Notes: a model not told the origin generated them from the sequence alone. A stretch of 64,000 bases of DNA from Mucilaginibacter tundrae (GCF_013408825.1 NZ_JACCBZ010000001.1:434001-498000); one strand, 5' to 3'. Positions 54,687-64,000 are shown, counted from the stretch's first letter. Translations and numbers: made by a program.

Positions 54687-55229
54687 TTATTCAGCGCTTT
54701 CTGCTTCTGCTGAAGTTTCTTCAGTAGCTTCTGCTGCCGGAGCTTCTTCTTCTGGAGTTTCTTCAACTACAGGAGCACTTTTAGCTGCGATAGCTGCTGC
54801 TTTTTCTTCTTTCTTAATAGCTTCTGCTGCTAACGCTGCTTTGCGGGCTTCGTCTTTTGCTGAAACTAAACTTGTTTTTTTACCAGTGATCTTACCTTCT
54901 TTGTGATCTAACCACTCCTGGAACTTAGTAGCAACTTGTTCTTCGGTTAAAGCACCTTTCTTTAAACCACCTTCTAAGTGTTTTTTGTACAATACGCCTT
55001 TGTATGAAAGTATTGCGCGACAAGTGTCAGTAGGTTGTGCACCGTTATTAACCCAATCAAGAGTTTTGTCGAAGTTAATGTCGATAGTTGCTGGGTTAGT
55101 GTTTGGGTTGTATGAACCTAAACGCTCAATAAAACGTCCGTCTCTTGGAGCACGTGCGTCTGCCACTACGATGTAGTAAAAAGGTTTTCCTTTTTTACCG
55201 TGTCTTTGCAATCTGATTTTAGTTGCCAT
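54687..55229 (-). CDS. rpsP: 30S ribosomal protein S16 with a C-terminal extension
   Basis: The first 85 or so residues are S16: [40 protein letters not shown] and so on. The protein continues to 180 residues with a second segment and an Ala/Glu-rich acidic tail ([17 protein letters not shown]). E. coli S16 has about 82 residues; long S16 proteins are common in Bacteroidota. It is the first gene of the ribosomal unit. The extension's role is unknown. Confidence 0.96.
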   Translation of the reverse strand: MATKIRLQRHGKKGKPFYYIVVADARAPRDGRFIERLGSYNPNTNPATIDINFDKTLDWVNNGAQPTDTCRAILSYKGVLYKKHLEGGLKKGALTEEQVATKFQEWLDHKEGKITGKKTSLVSAKDEARKAALAAEAIKKEEKAAAIAAKSAPVVEETPEEEAPAAEATEETSAEAESAE

Positions 55230-55343
55230 TCTTTAATTTTTATGTGTTCAACATTATCCCCGGAGTTAACTTTCAGCGGGGCTGCAAAGGTATAAAAAAT
55301 TATAATAAGTAAAAAGGTTTTGCAACAAAAGTTTGATAATCAA

Positions 55344-55982
55344 TTATCCATCCAACAAAAATACAAACAGCTCTTTGGGGCCATGGGCACCTAAAACCAG
55401 TGTTTTCTCAATATCCGATGTACGGCTTGGGCCCGTTACATTCGTTATCATGGACGGTAATTGGTGTCCATATTTAGTTTTAAGGAGTTTAAAGCCGTCC
55501 TTTAAATCGGTAACTAATTGCGAGGTATACGCCAAAACAATATGCACCGGCGGATAAATGCTTAACCTGCGACCTGCCATATTAGCGTTAGACAGTAAAA
55601 TACTGCCATTCCGTGCAATTAATGCCTCGCAAAGGGTAAAGCCTACCTGCGCTTGCTCAAAGTCTTTATCGGTTTCAAAATAAGGATATTCGTATTTAGT
55701 TAGTATTTCCTGCAATGATGATTCCCAGCAGTATATTTTATGCCATTTGCGTTCTTCGGCAAGAGTAAGCAGGTTTTCTATAAACTGGATCTCATCCTCG
55801 CAAAAAACAAACTGGCCAGCTATAGCGGTGAACTGTTCAGCAAACAGCACTTCCAGCATTTCCTCATTCGGGGTATACATTGGCAGGTCCTCTAAATTAG
55901 GATACGGATTGTCCCGCTTTTCGAGCAGGGCCTTTCGTATCTTTTTTAGTAGCTTTTCCTTAGATGTAGTTATATCCCTCAT
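55344..55982 (-). CDS. LUD-domain protein (LutC/YkgG-like)
   Basis: The 212-residue protein is a LUD domain: GFTLCEALIARNGSILLSN and RRLSIYPPVHIVLA, then ITGPSRTSDIEKTLVLGAHGPKEL-like VTGPSRTSDIEK. In known systems LutC acts with LutA and LutB in lactate oxidation. No lutAB genes are here; in many Bacteroidota the gene stands beside ftsH instead, so the name does not prove the reaction. It lies 74 bases downstream of ftsH. Confidence 0.85.
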   Translation of the reverse strand: MRDITTSKEKLLKKIRKALLEKRDNPYPNLEDLPMYTPNEEMLEVLFAEQFTAIAGQFVFCEDEIQFIENLLTLAEERKWHKIYCWESSLQEILTKYEYPYFETDKDFEQAQVGFTLCEALIARNGSILLSNANMAGRRLSIYPPVHIVLAYTSQLVTDLKDGFKLLKTKYGHQLPSMITNVTGPSRTSDIEKTLVLGAHGPKELFVFLLDG

Positions 55983-56056
55983 GATAGAAAGTTAAAACTC
56001 GAAAGTCCAAAATCAGGGTATGACTTCGGACTTTCGACTTAAGACTATTGACTTAA

Positions 56057-58174
56057 TTATTCCGTACCAGAACTTGCTTCTTTCTCTTCCGGGTTCCTTT
56101 CAAATGTTCCAGAATGATCGCCAACACCTTCATGCACAAAACTTTGAGCAGCAGGCTCCTGATTTGATTCGGTAGTACCGTTTACAAATTCATCGTAAGT
56201 TGTACGATTATCAAACGGACGCTTGCCTAATATTTCTTCAAGATCTGACTGGAAAAGAATTTCCTTTTCAATCAGTTTGTTAGCTAAAGCTTCTAAACCT
56301 TCACGTTTATCATTCAACAATTGTTTTGTACGCTGATAAACGGTATTGATCTGGTTACGAACTTCAGAGTCAATTAACTCAGATGTTTTTTCAGAGTATG
56401 GTTTGTTAAATTGGTATTCGCCTTGCTGATCGTTAAATGATACGTTACCAACTTTCTCGTTCATACCATATATAGTAACCATGGCATAAGCTAGTTTGGT
56501 TATACGTTCCAAATCATTTTGCGCACCGGTTGATATTTTACCGAAAACAATATCTTCAGCAACACGGCCACCTAAAGTCATACACATGCCATCTTCCAAC
56601 TGTTCAATAGTGTATAAGAATTGTTCTTTAGGCAGATATTGGGCATAACCCAAAGCCGCAACACCACGAGGAACAATAGATACTTTAACCAAAGGATCGG
56701 CATGCTCCAGAAACCAGCCTGCTATCGCGTGGCCAGCTTCGTGATACGCTACGATGCGCTTTTCCTCAGGAGAGATGATCTTGTTCTTCTTTTCTAAACC
56801 ACCAATCACACGATCAATCGCATCTTGAAAATCTTGCATATCAACCGCTTCTTTGTTTTTACGGGCAGCTATCAAAGCGGCTTCGTTACAAACATTGGCA
56901 ATTTCTGCACCAGCAAAACCAGGAGTTTGTGCTGATAATTTTTTTGCATCTACACCTTCTGCCAGTTTAACCGGTTTTAAGTGTACTTTAAATATCTGCT
57001 CACGGCCAATCAAATCCGGTTTATCGATAGATACCTGCCTATCGAAACGTCCCGGGCGCAATAAAGCAGAATCCAGTACGTCAGGACGATTAGTTGCCGC
57101 TAAGATGATAATACCCGAATCAGTACCGAAACCATCCATCTCTACCAATAACTGGTTCAATGTATTTTCGCGCTCATCATTACCACCTACAATATTGTTT
57201 TTGCCACGGGCACGGCCTATCGCGTCAATCTCATCAATAAAAATGATACATGGCGCTTTATCTTTGGCCTGGCGGAACAAATCACGAACACGTGATGCAC
57301 CTACCCCCACAAACATCTCCACAAAGTCAGAACCTGACAGCGAGAAGAATGGCACCTGTGCTTCGCCTGCAACAGCTTTAGCCAATAAGGTTTTACCAGT
57401 ACCTGGCGAACCTACTAATAAAGCTCCCTTAGGTATTTTACCACCCAGGTTGGTATATTTCTTTGGATTTTTCAGGAAATCAACAATTTCCATCACTTCC
57501 TGTTTTGCTTCTTCAAGTCCAGCTACATCATTAAATGTTACTGATACCTGGGCTTCTTTATCAAACAAGGTAGCTTTTGATTTACCAATGTTGAATATCT
57601 GCCCACCCGGGCCACCTCCTGAACCGCCCGACATGCGGCGCATTACAAACAACCATAAGCCAACCACCAAAATAACCATCAGTACAATTTGCACCAGTGG
57701 ATTTGAGAAAAGGCTTTCGTTTTGTTTGTACTCGATACCTATTTTCTGCGCATCAGGCATGCCTGCTTCAGCAGTTAAGATAGCTTGGTTTAAGCTTTCT
57801 AAGCTAGGGTAGGTAAATTCATATTGCGGGCTAGCACCCGACATGTTCAAACTGCCCTGATCTTTAGCTACATCAGCATACTGCGATTTTTTTAACGCAG
57901 CTTTTGTCAGATAAATATCAGCCGTAATAAAGTCACCTGTTTTGGAGGCTGCAACCTTATCTACATCACCAGCCTTAAGCATAGTGGTAAATTGCTGAAA
58001 AGTAATTGTTTTGCCAGGTACATCATTCATCATGTATACAAAGGCAAACATTGCAGCTAAAATAATCCCGTAAATCCACATGAAATTGAACTTAGGTGGC
58101 TTCACAGACTTTTTATTCGATATTTTCCGTATTGGTTTGGGTTTTTCCAACTTATTATCTTTAGTATCTTTCAT
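56057..58174 (-). CDS. ftsH: ATP-dependent zinc metalloprotease FtsH
   Basis: The 705-residue protein has an N-terminal helix ([21 protein letters not shown]), a periplasmic domain, a second helix, the AAA module with Walker A GSPGTGKT and [11 protein letters not shown], and the zinc-binding HEAGH of the protease near residue 475, ending in a disordered acidic tail. It degrades membrane and short-lived cytoplasmic proteins as a hexamer. It follows rsfS by 65 bases in the same direction. Confidence 0.97.
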   Translation of the reverse strand: MKDTKDNKLEKPKPIRKISNKKSVKPPKFNFMWIYGIILAAMFAFVYMMNDVPGKTITFQQFTTMLKAGDVDKVAASKTGDFITADIYLTKAALKKSQYADVAKDQGSLNMSGASPQYEFTYPSLESLNQAILTAEAGMPDAQKIGIEYKQNESLFSNPLVQIVLMVILVVGLWLFVMRRMSGGSGGGPGGQIFNIGKSKATLFDKEAQVSVTFNDVAGLEEAKQEVMEIVDFLKNPKKYTNLGGKIPKGALLVGSPGTGKTLLAKAVAGEAQVPFFSLSGSDFVEMFVGVGASRVRDLFRQAKDKAPCIIFIDEIDAIGRARGKNNIVGGNDERENTLNQLLVEMDGFGTDSGIIILAATNRPDVLDSALLRPGRFDRQVSIDKPDLIGREQIFKVHLKPVKLAEGVDAKKLSAQTPGFAGAEIANVCNEAALIAARKNKEAVDMQDFQDAIDRVIGGLEKKNKIISPEEKRIVAYHEAGHAIAGWFLEHADPLVKVSIVPRGVAALGYAQYLPKEQFLYTIEQLEDGMCMTLGGRVAEDIVFGKISTGAQNDLERITKLAYAMVTIYGMNEKVGNVSFNDQQGEYQFNKPYSEKTSELIDSEVRNQINTVYQRTKQLLNDKREGLEALANKLIEKEILFQSDLEEILGKRPFDNRTTYDEFVNGTTESNQEPAAQSFVHEGVGDHSGTFERNPEEKEASSGTE

Positions 58175-58239
58175 TTCTTTACAACAGCAAACTTACTATT
58201 TACATTTTAACATTTAAGGGGGCATTAAATGCTATTCTA

Positions 58240-58617
58240 TCAGGCACTTTTATAAAATTTGATTTCCGCATCGCCCCACAAATCCTCTACACCATAAAAT
58301 TCGCGTTTATCGGTCCTGAAAATGTGTACAACAACATCTATATAATCCAGTAAGATCCATTCGCTATACTCCAAGCCTTCCTTGCGCCAAGGGTCCTGTT
58401 GTGTAGCTTTAAAAATCTCTTCCTCAACACTGTTTGCTATTGCTCTTACTTGTGTAGCCGAATCGGCGTGACATATCACAAAGTAATCAGATACTGAACT
58501 GAAAATATTACGGAGGTCTAACCTTACAATTTCATTTCCCTTTTTTTCCTGCATGCCATGTATGGCAAGTTCAGAAAGATAAGCGGATTCCTTTAACGTT
58601 TTACTTTTTACCATCAA
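58240..58617 (-). CDS. rsfS: Ribosome silencing factor RsfS
   Basis: The 125-residue protein matches the RsfS/YbeB/Iojap family: DLRNIFSSVSDYFVICHADSATQVRAIANSVEEE, EGLEYSEWILLDYIDVVVHIF and EFYGVEDLWGDA. It binds L14 and blocks subunit joining in starvation. An ATG one codon downstream is also possible. It is upstream of ftsH, a common order in this phylum. Confidence 0.94.
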   Translation of the reverse strand: MMVKSKTLKESAYLSELAIHGMQEKKGNEIVRLDLRNIFSSVSDYFVICHADSATQVRAIANSVEEEIFKATQQDPWRKEGLEYSEWILLDYIDVVVHIFRTDKREFYGVEDLWGDAEIKFYKSA

Positions 58618-58670
58618 AAAGAGTTAGTTTTGAACGATTTTGATTTACAAATATTATACACTAATATACT

Positions 58671-59444
58671 TTGCAAAATAACATTATTTCAGGATTATTT
58701 GTTGGACAAAATTTAATCATCCTCAAAGAAGTTGATTCCACCAACAATTTCCTTAAGAATACCTTGTCAAATTCCAAGCCATTGCCTGAGGGAACAGTCA
58801 TTATGGCAGAAAGCCAATATGCAGGCCGCGGGCAGCAACAAAACCGCTGGCATAGCGATGACGGAAAGAATTTAACTTTCAGTTTACTCCTAAAGCCCTC
58901 TTTTTTAGCCATATCCGATCAATTCGATCTAACCCGCGCCATAAGCTTGGGGGTGTACGATGCTCTTTTTCCACTGCTTGGGAAGAATCTAAAAATAAAA
59001 TGGCCAAATGATATTTATTACAATGATATGAAACTTGGGGGGATGCTGATTGAAAATTCCATACAAGGCAGCCAAATAAAACACGCTATAATTGGCATTG
59101 GTTTAAATATAAACCAGGACAGTTTCCCTGAAAGTGTACCAAATGCAGCATCAATTAAGCAAATCTTACAACGGGATTACGATTTAAGGCAGATATTATC
59201 AGACCTTTGCAGGCATATTGAAGCCTGGTACCTTAAACTAAAGGCTGGGCAGGTTAACATTGTAAGGAAAGAATATTTGTCCCGACTATATTGGTTAGGA
59301 GAAAATAAACGTTTCAGAAGCGCGACGGGTGATTTTGAGGGAATTGTTAAAGATGTGTTAAATAACGGCCTTTTGGTTGTTAAAAACAGTTTTGAAACAG
59401 AATTGAGTTTCAACTTTAAAGAAATTGAGTTTTTAAATAAATAA
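58671..59444 (+). CDS. birA: Biotin--[acetyl-CoA-carboxylase] ligase
   Basis: The 257-residue protein has the catalytic domain of BirA: VDSTNNFLKN, AESQYAGRGQQQNRWHSD and KWPNDIYYNDMKLGGMLIEN, then a C-terminal SH3-like domain. It has no N-terminal DNA-binding domain, so it is a plain ligase. It must start at TTG 58671 because a stop lies just upstream and the sequence from there (MQNNIISGLFVGQNL) is family-typical. It opens a unit with the split dsbD genes. Confidence 0.93.
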   Translation: MQNNIISGLFVGQNLIILKEVDSTNNFLKNTLSNSKPLPEGTVIMAESQYAGRGQQQNRWHSDDGKNLTFSLLLKPSFLAISDQFDLTRAISLGVYDALFPLLGKNLKIKWPNDIYYNDMKLGGMLIENSIQGSQIKHAIIGIGLNINQDSFPESVPNAASIKQILQRDYDLRQILSDLCRHIEAWYLKLKAGQVNIVRKEYLSRLYWLGENKRFRSATGDFEGIVKDVLNNGLLVVKNSFETELSFNFKEIEFLNK

Positions 59445-59451
59445 ACATATA

Positions 59452-59907
59452 ATGAAAAGGTTATTATTAATTATAGCTGTGTTTGCAATAAGCAAAAGCG
59501 CATTTGCACAAATTGAGGCACCTGTAAAATGGGCTTATGCCGCAAAAAGGATCAGTCCTACCGAAGCGGTAGTTTTTATTAGAGCGACTATCGAGCCTGA
59601 ATGGCACATTTACTCAATAAATCAAAAGGATGGTGGCCCCGTTAAAACGTCGTTTACCTTCCCGGCATCTAAGGATTATGTACTGATTGGTAAAGCATCA
59701 GAACCAACTCCTGCTACCAAGTTTGAAAAAGCTTTTGGTATTGATGTAAGCTATTTTGAAAAGACCGTAACCTTTCAGCAAAAAATAAAATTAAAAACAC
59801 CGGGAGCAACTGTTGTTAAAGGCAGTTTAGAATACATGACCTGCAACGACCGCAAATGCCTTCCTCCGGATGATGTTGATTTCTCTATTCCAATCAACGC
59901 TAAGTAA
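59452..59907 (+). CDS. DsbD N-terminal-domain protein, separate gene
   Basis: The 151-residue secreted protein (signal peptide MKRLLLIIAVFAISKSAFAQ) has an immunoglobulin-like fold and the CNDRKC pair (cysteines 131 and 136) of the DsbD alpha domain. In E. coli this is the N-terminal part of one DsbD polypeptide. It would pass electrons to periplasmic partners. It starts seven bases after birA and 17 bases before the rest of DsbD. Confidence 0.87.
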   Translation: MKRLLLIIAVFAISKSAFAQIEAPVKWAYAAKRISPTEAVVFIRATIEPEWHIYSINQKDGGPVKTSFTFPASKDYVLIGKASEPTPATKFEKAFGIDVSYFEKTVTFQQKIKLKTPGATVVKGSLEYMTCNDRKCLPPDDVDFSIPINAK

Positions 59908-59924
59908 TTATATCCGGCTAAAAG

Positions 59925-61637
59925 ATGAAATTTTCCAAAAACAGATTTGTGATAAGGTTTATATTGATGGCTTGCCTGGCTGTCGCGTTTTTTATAACCG
60001 CACCGGCTAACGTTTACGCTAAAACCGCCGATACCGCATCATCAAGCGGCGTACAGTTTACCAGCATAACAACTGCTGCTGATAGCATGGCTGCCAGAAA
60101 ATTGGCACAAGCTAAATTAGCAAAAGCCAAAAAACCCGCTATAAACAAAACCGTAAAAGCAGCAAAGCCCAAAACACTTTGGGCCATTTTTTTAGCCGGG
60201 CTTTTGGGTGGATTCACCGCGGTGTTAATGCCTTGTATCTATCCGCTTTTGCCGTTGACGGTTAGTTTTTTCACTAAAAAGGCAGGATCGAGAGCAAAGG
60301 GGATTTTACAATCCTTTATATATGGTCTATCGATTATTATAATTTATGTGGCCTTGGGAATGATCATATCGATTGCATTCGGGTCAGATGCATTGAACGA
60401 GTTGGCTACCAATGGCATATTTAACCTGTTTTTCTTTTTGCTGCTGGTTGTTTTTGGCATATCCTTTTTGGGTGCTTTCGAGATCACGCTACCAAGCTCA
60501 TTAGGCAATAAGCTCGATGCCAATGCCGATAAAGGCGGATCTGCCGGTATATTTTTCATGGCTGCTACATTAGTCGTGGTATCATTTTCATGCACCGGGC
60601 CAATTATTGGAACACTATTGGTTGATGCCGCGTCAAAAGGCGACCGCCTTGGACCAGCAGTTGGCATGCTTGGTTTCTCGGTGGCATTAGCATTGCCGTT
60701 TACTGTATTTGCCCTGTTTCCATCAGCAATGAAGAGCCTGCCAAAATCGGGCGGCTGGCTGAATAGCGTTAAAGTGATGCTTGGCTTTTTGGAATTGGCT
60801 TTCGCGCTTAAATTCCTTTCAAATGTAGACCTGGCGTACCATTGGAATTGGTTTGACCGTGAGATATTCCTATCGTTATGGATAGCCATTGGCTTAATGA
60901 TGGGGCTTTATTTAATTGGAAAAATAAAATTTTCGCATGATAGTGACACGCATTACTTATCCGTACCGCGTGCCTTCTTAGCTATAATAGTATTCGCGTT
61001 TGTTATTTATATGATACCAGGCCTATGGGGTGCGCCATTAAAATCTATCAGCGCGTTTTTACCTCCGATAGCAACACAGGATTTTGACCTTTCACAATCG
61101 CCGGGTGGTGGATATGGGGGCGTAGCCGATACAGCATCTGTAAAAAACAGGAAATATGCCGGCAATTATGATCGGATTAAAACACGCGGGCTTGACGCCT
61201 GGTACGATTATGACCAGGCTTTGCAGGAATCAAAAAAGATACATAAACCCATTTTAATAGATTTTACCGGCTTCAATTGCGTTAACTGCCGTAAAATGGA
61301 AGCTAACGTTTGGAGTAACCCGCAAGTATTTAATCATTTAAAAAATGATTTTGTGCTACTGCAATTAGTGGTTGATGATAAAGCCGCATTACCCGCAAAC
61401 GAACAATTTGTATCAATATACAGTGGTAAAACTATCACCAATCTGGGTGGCAAATGGAGTGATCTGGAAGCGAGTCGCTTCAACTCAAATTCGCAACCAT
61501 TTTATGTGATGCTGGATAGCGATGGCAATCTGCTTACTGACAAGAATGGCGTTACAATTAATCCATCTCCTGCGGATTATGATATAGCTGATTATAATAA
61601 ATTTTTAGAATCAGGTATTGCCGCTTATAAAAAATAA
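59925..61637 (+). CDS. dsbD: DsbD-type thiol:disulfide interchange protein (membrane and thioredoxin domains)
   Basis: The 570-residue protein has a signal peptide, an unusual Lys/Ala-rich linker (about residues 50-80), then eight helices with the redox cysteines in MPCIYPLLPLTVSFF and FSCTGPIIG, and a C-terminal thioredoxin-like domain with DFTGFNCVNCRKMEANVW. It carries electrons from the cytoplasm to the periplasm. The N-terminal alpha domain is in the gene just upstream, so this is a split DsbD, a layout seen in Bacteroidota. Confidence 0.93.
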   Translation: MKFSKNRFVIRFILMACLAVAFFITAPANVYAKTADTASSSGVQFTSITTAADSMAARKLAQAKLAKAKKPAINKTVKAAKPKTLWAIFLAGLLGGFTAVLMPCIYPLLPLTVSFFTKKAGSRAKGILQSFIYGLSIIIIYVALGMIISIAFGSDALNELATNGIFNLFFFLLLVVFGISFLGAFEITLPSSLGNKLDANADKGGSAGIFFMAATLVVVSFSCTGPIIGTLLVDAASKGDRLGPAVGMLGFSVALALPFTVFALFPSAMKSLPKSGGWLNSVKVMLGFLELAFALKFLSNVDLAYHWNWFDREIFLSLWIAIGLMMGLYLIGKIKFSHDSDTHYLSVPRAFLAIIVFAFVIYMIPGLWGAPLKSISAFLPPIATQDFDLSQSPGGGYGGVADTASVKNRKYAGNYDRIKTRGLDAWYDYDQALQESKKIHKPILIDFTGFNCVNCRKMEANVWSNPQVFNHLKNDFVLLQLVVDDKAALPANEQFVSIYSGKTITNLGGKWSDLEASRFNSNSQPFYVMLDSDGNLLTDKNGVTINPSPADYDIADYNKFLESGIAAYKK

Positions 61638-61694
61638 AGCGGCCCAAACTCACGTTAAGTTTAAAAAACAAAACGCGCTCACAAAAAATTAATG

Positions 61695-61747
61695 TAAATT
61701 CGCCCGACTTTTACGTGGTAATAACAAATGTTATTACCACGTAAAAG
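61695..61747 (+). promoter_or_regulatory. pfkA promoter with a 19-base perfect inverted repeat
   Basis: TAAATTCG (61695-61702) resembles the TAnnTTTG promoter box. Directly after it, 61708-61726 and 61729-61747 are perfect inverted repeats of 19 bases with only two bases between them (core TTTTACGTGGTAATAACA). It would be an operator or, if transcribed, a hairpin near the 5' end of pfkA mRNA. No T-run follows, so it is not a normal terminator. Confidence 0.65.
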
Positions 61748-61796
61748 CGTTATTAGCAGATTTATAATTTCACACGCTTAACAGCGCCTTTTTAAA

Positions 61797-62774
61797 ATGA
61801 CGCAGATTAAAAATATAGGATTATACACATCGGGCGGAGATGCGCCAGGCATGAATGCTGCCATTAGGGCAGTTGTCCGTTCAGCATTATACTATGATAT
61901 TGAAGTGACGGGCATATTACGTGGCTACGAAGGAATGGTTAGGAACGATATGTACAAGATGAACCGTAAATCTGTTTCAAACATTGTACAGCGGGGCGGT
62001 ACTATTTTAAAAACTGCGCGCTGCGACGCGTTCAGAACTCCAGAAGGCCGTAAAATCGCTTATGATAATTTAAAGAAAAATAACGTAGACGCCCTTGTTG
62101 CCATTGGCGGCGATGGTACATTTACCGGTGCTAAAATCTTCGGGCACGAGTATGATATACCTATTGTTGGTTTGCCGGGAACGATTGACAATGATTTAAT
62201 GGGCACTGATTTTACCATTGGTTATGATACCGCTATAAACACAGTGGTTAATGCGGTTGATAAGATCAGAGATACTGCAGAATCACACGACAGGTTATTT
62301 ATTGTGGAGGTTATGGGCCGTGATTCAGGGCTGATCGCTTTGAGAACAGGTATTGCTGCCGGTGCAGAAGCTATATTGATCCCTGAAAATAAAAACGGAA
62401 TGGCAGGTTTGCTCGATCGATTGGAGAATGGCCGTAAAGACAAAACATCAAGAATTGTTATAGCGGCCGAAGGTGATGATGCAGGTGGTGCTTTTGAAAT
62501 AGGAAGAATAGTTACCGAACGTTTCCCGCATTATGATACCAGGGTCTCAATACTTGGGCATATACAACGTGGTGGCAAACCTACTTGTATGGACCGTGTA
62601 TTGGCAAGCCGCGTAGGTGTAGCCGCTGTTGAAGCATTAAGGGATGGACACCGTAACGAAATGATTGGCGTTATCCATAACGAAATTTCATATACTCCGT
62701 TTGAGCATGCCATTAAACATGATCACGAGATCAGCAATAATTTCCTAAAGATTGTAGAGATTCTATCGTTATAA
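61797..62774 (+). CDS. pfkA: 6-phosphofructokinase
   Basis: The 325-residue enzyme begins MTQIKNIGLYTSGGDAPGMNAAIRAVV and has VAIGGDGTFTGA, the PGTIDNDLMGTDFTIGYDTA substrate segment and RGGKPTCMDRVLASRVG. This is the classical ATP-dependent bacterial type with glycine at the motif GGDGT. It phosphorylates fructose 6-phosphate to fructose 1,6-bisphosphate. It is transcribed alone from the structured promoter region. Confidence 0.96.
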   Translation: MTQIKNIGLYTSGGDAPGMNAAIRAVVRSALYYDIEVTGILRGYEGMVRNDMYKMNRKSVSNIVQRGGTILKTARCDAFRTPEGRKIAYDNLKKNNVDALVAIGGDGTFTGAKIFGHEYDIPIVGLPGTIDNDLMGTDFTIGYDTAINTVVNAVDKIRDTAESHDRLFIVEVMGRDSGLIALRTGIAAGAEAILIPENKNGMAGLLDRLENGRKDKTSRIVIAAEGDDAGGAFEIGRIVTERFPHYDTRVSILGHIQRGGKPTCMDRVLASRVGVAAVEALRDGHRNEMIGVIHNEISYTPFEHAIKHDHEISNNFLKIVEILSL

Positions 62775-62780
62775 ACGATA

Positions 62781-64000
62781 CTATTCTTTACCGATAAAGG
62801 TTTTGTTAACTATAAGGCGTATAACATCATCTATTTCGTTGCCTACAATCAGCAGGTGATTAATTATTTCAATATTCTCTGGATTGTTAAAGTTTTCCCT
62901 GTCAATAATATTGATGAGGCCTAACATGGTTGCCACGGGCCTACGCAACTCATGCGAGCTTAATGAGGCAATATTTCGCAAACGCTCATTTTGATCAATT
63001 ATTGATTTGCTGGTATTAATCCGCTCAGTAATATTTCGGGAGAAACACCCCATACCTGTTATTTTGCCTTCAGCGTCAAATATTGGGTTAAAACTGGTTT
63101 CAAAAAAAAACGAATTGCCTGTATTCGAATCTAAGAATTCATCTTCAACAATATAAGCCTCACCCATAAACCCCCTGGCGTAATATTCTTTCCACTTTGT
63201 TAAAACCTCATCACCAAAAACAACATGCATTGAGCTATCGCCGGGCTGTGGCTCCACTCCTGTTTGCGCTCTAATTGTATTTTTATACGCCTGATTTAAA
63301 TATAAATAGCCAAAGTCACGATCTATGGACCAGATTAAGTCCTCGGTATTATTGATGATAGCCTCCAGGCTCTTTTTCGTCCAACTTATTTCTTTTTGGC
63401 TGTTTATCTTATCGGTTATGTCCTGCCCCACTCCTTGTATGCCGGTAACTTCTTTACTATCATTAGTAACCGCTATAAATTCCCATTCAATATCATGCAA
63501 ATTACCATTAACATCAGGTTTTTTATGGCTGAGGTGAATTATCTTGCCTGGGTTATTAGTGCAGTTATAAAATGCCTCTTCACATAAATAAATTTCTTCA
63601 GGTAAGGCTGTAGTCCTAAAATGTCTACCTATAATATCAGCTTTATTGTATCCAAGAATTTTCATAAAACGCTTATTAATAAACGTATATTCCCCTGACA
63701 TATTTATTCGCACCAAAAAATTTGTTTGCGAATCTATAAGTGAGTTAAGGAATTGCTCGCGTATTTTTGCTTCTTCCTGGTAATAAAGCCTCTCGGTAAT
63801 ATTGGTGGCTACTGTTAAACGGCAGTCATAATGTTTGTATTGAATGGTATCGCCATACATTTCAGCGTGTATCATTTCGCCATTTTTGGTTAAATGACGC
63901 CAGATGCCTGAGTTACTATAACCTATAAATTTAGCTTCAGTAATTCCCCTGTCGTGTAAAAAATCGTTTAGGCTATTTTGGTCGGCCATGGGGCGAATAT
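62781..64000 (-). CDS. PAS-domain sensor protein with histidine-phosphotransfer segment, cut by right edge
   Basis: The frame is open to the window edge, so the real start is probably outside; the ATG at 63989 is inside the fold of a first PAS domain. Two further PAS domains with S-box patterns (DIIGRHFRTTALPEE and DSSMHVVFGDEVLTKW) and ITERINTSK linkers follow. The end is a HisKA-like segment, SLSSHELRRPVATMLGLINIID, with the phosphorylatable histidine, but no HATPase domain follows before the stop. It may be a phosphotransfer or dimerising signal protein. The signal and partner are unknown. Confidence 0.75.
   Translation of the reverse strand, partial: IRPMADQNSLNDFLHDRGITEAKFIGYSNSGIWRHLTKNGEMIHAEMYGDTIQYKHYDCRLTVATNITERLYYQEEAKIREQFLNSLIDSQTNFLVRINMSGEYTFINKRFMKILGYNKADIIGRHFRTTALPEEIYLCEEAFYNCTNNPGKIIHLSHKKPDVNGNLHDIEWEFIAVTNDSKEVTGIQGVGQDITDKINSQKEISWTKKSLEAIINNTEDLIWSIDRDFGYLYLNQAYKNTIRAQTGVEPQPGDSSMHVVFGDEVLTKWKEYYARGFMGEAYIVEDEFLDSNTGNSFFFETSFNPIFDAEGKITGMGCFSRNITERINTSKSIIDQNERLRNIASLSSHELRRPVATMLGLINIIDRENFNNPENIEIINHLLIVGNEIDDVIRLIVNKTFIGKE

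Noticed and set aside
56853..57812. Plus-strand frame of 319 codons inside ftsH
   Set aside because: FtsH is certain on the minus strand, and the plus-strand product is Ser/Pro/Ile-rich with no family resemblance.
60365..60376. TATCGATTGCAT, half of the xylose operator, inside dsbD
   Set aside because: Only one half-site matches, and the location has no link to sugar genes.
60344..60889. Minus-strand frame of 181 codons inside dsbD
   Set aside because: It is antisense to conserved membrane helices of DsbD and has no recognisable domain.
1..64000. Prophage, insertion sequence or integrase
   Set aside because: No transposase, integrase or phage structural genes were recognised, and the tRNA-Cys genes show no adjacent integrase that would mark an attachment site.

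Overview
The window looks like chromosomal DNA of a Bacteroidota bacterium, most likely Sphingobacteriaceae (Mucilaginibacter or Pedobacter type). The support is a SusC/SusD pair, promoters of the TTTG-N19-TAnnTTTG class, little evidence of Shine-Dalgarno sequences, AT-rich intergenic DNA, a long S16 and a split DsbD. The genus is an inference; no rRNA gene is present.

Region 1 (1-18.9 kb) is a glucuronoxylan and xylose locus. It holds the start of a GH10 xylanase (cut by the left edge), SusC, SusD, a CE15-type glucuronoyl esterase, mannonate dehydratase (UxuA), a LacI regulator with an SDR oxidoreductase, a divergent xylulokinase-xylose isomerase-sodium symporter operon, a second LacI regulator and a SASA-type acetylesterase. 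The palindrome GCAATCGATTGC, perfect or nearly so, lies upstream of every transcription unit except the CE15 gene, and once inside xylB. This defines a regulon by eye. The enzymes would cut xylan, remove acetyl and glucuronoyl esters, import products through SusCD and the symporter, and send xylose to xylulose-5-phosphate and uronate to the 2-keto-3-deoxygluconate route.

Region 2 (18.9-21.2 kb) is a compact sulfur and cysteine island. It has a 28-residue leader peptide ending in four Cys codons directly before a tRNA-Cys, a second unusual tRNA-Cys with a bulged acceptor stem, and a cysteine desulfurase behind a clear SAM-I riboswitch. None of the three RNA elements or the leader peptide is an ordinary ORF.

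Region 3 (21.4-46 kb) is mixed accessory DNA. It contains a small lipoprotein, a GH3 glycosidase, a tandem pair of secreted paralogues, a BamA-like barrel, a hybrid histidine kinase, a stress-type SDR, an orphan structured small RNA, exonuclease III, a frameshifted Gfo/Idh/MocA oxidoreductase, a TolC-RND-MFP efflux operon, a large OmpA-family protein, a polysaccharide deacetylase, a small ABC module and an FAD oxidoreductase.

Region 4 (46-64 kb) is mostly housekeeping: apaG, dusB, a CPBP protease-DUF2007-cdsA-psd operon, rplS, trmD, rimM, rpsP (with unrelated genes inserted between them), a LUD protein, ftsH, rsfS, birA with a split dsbD, and pfkA. A sensor protein runs off the right edge. 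Regulatory structures of note here are three evenly spaced palindromes before a membrane protein/HTH pair, and a perfect 19-bp hairpin at the presumed 5' end of the pfkA transcript.
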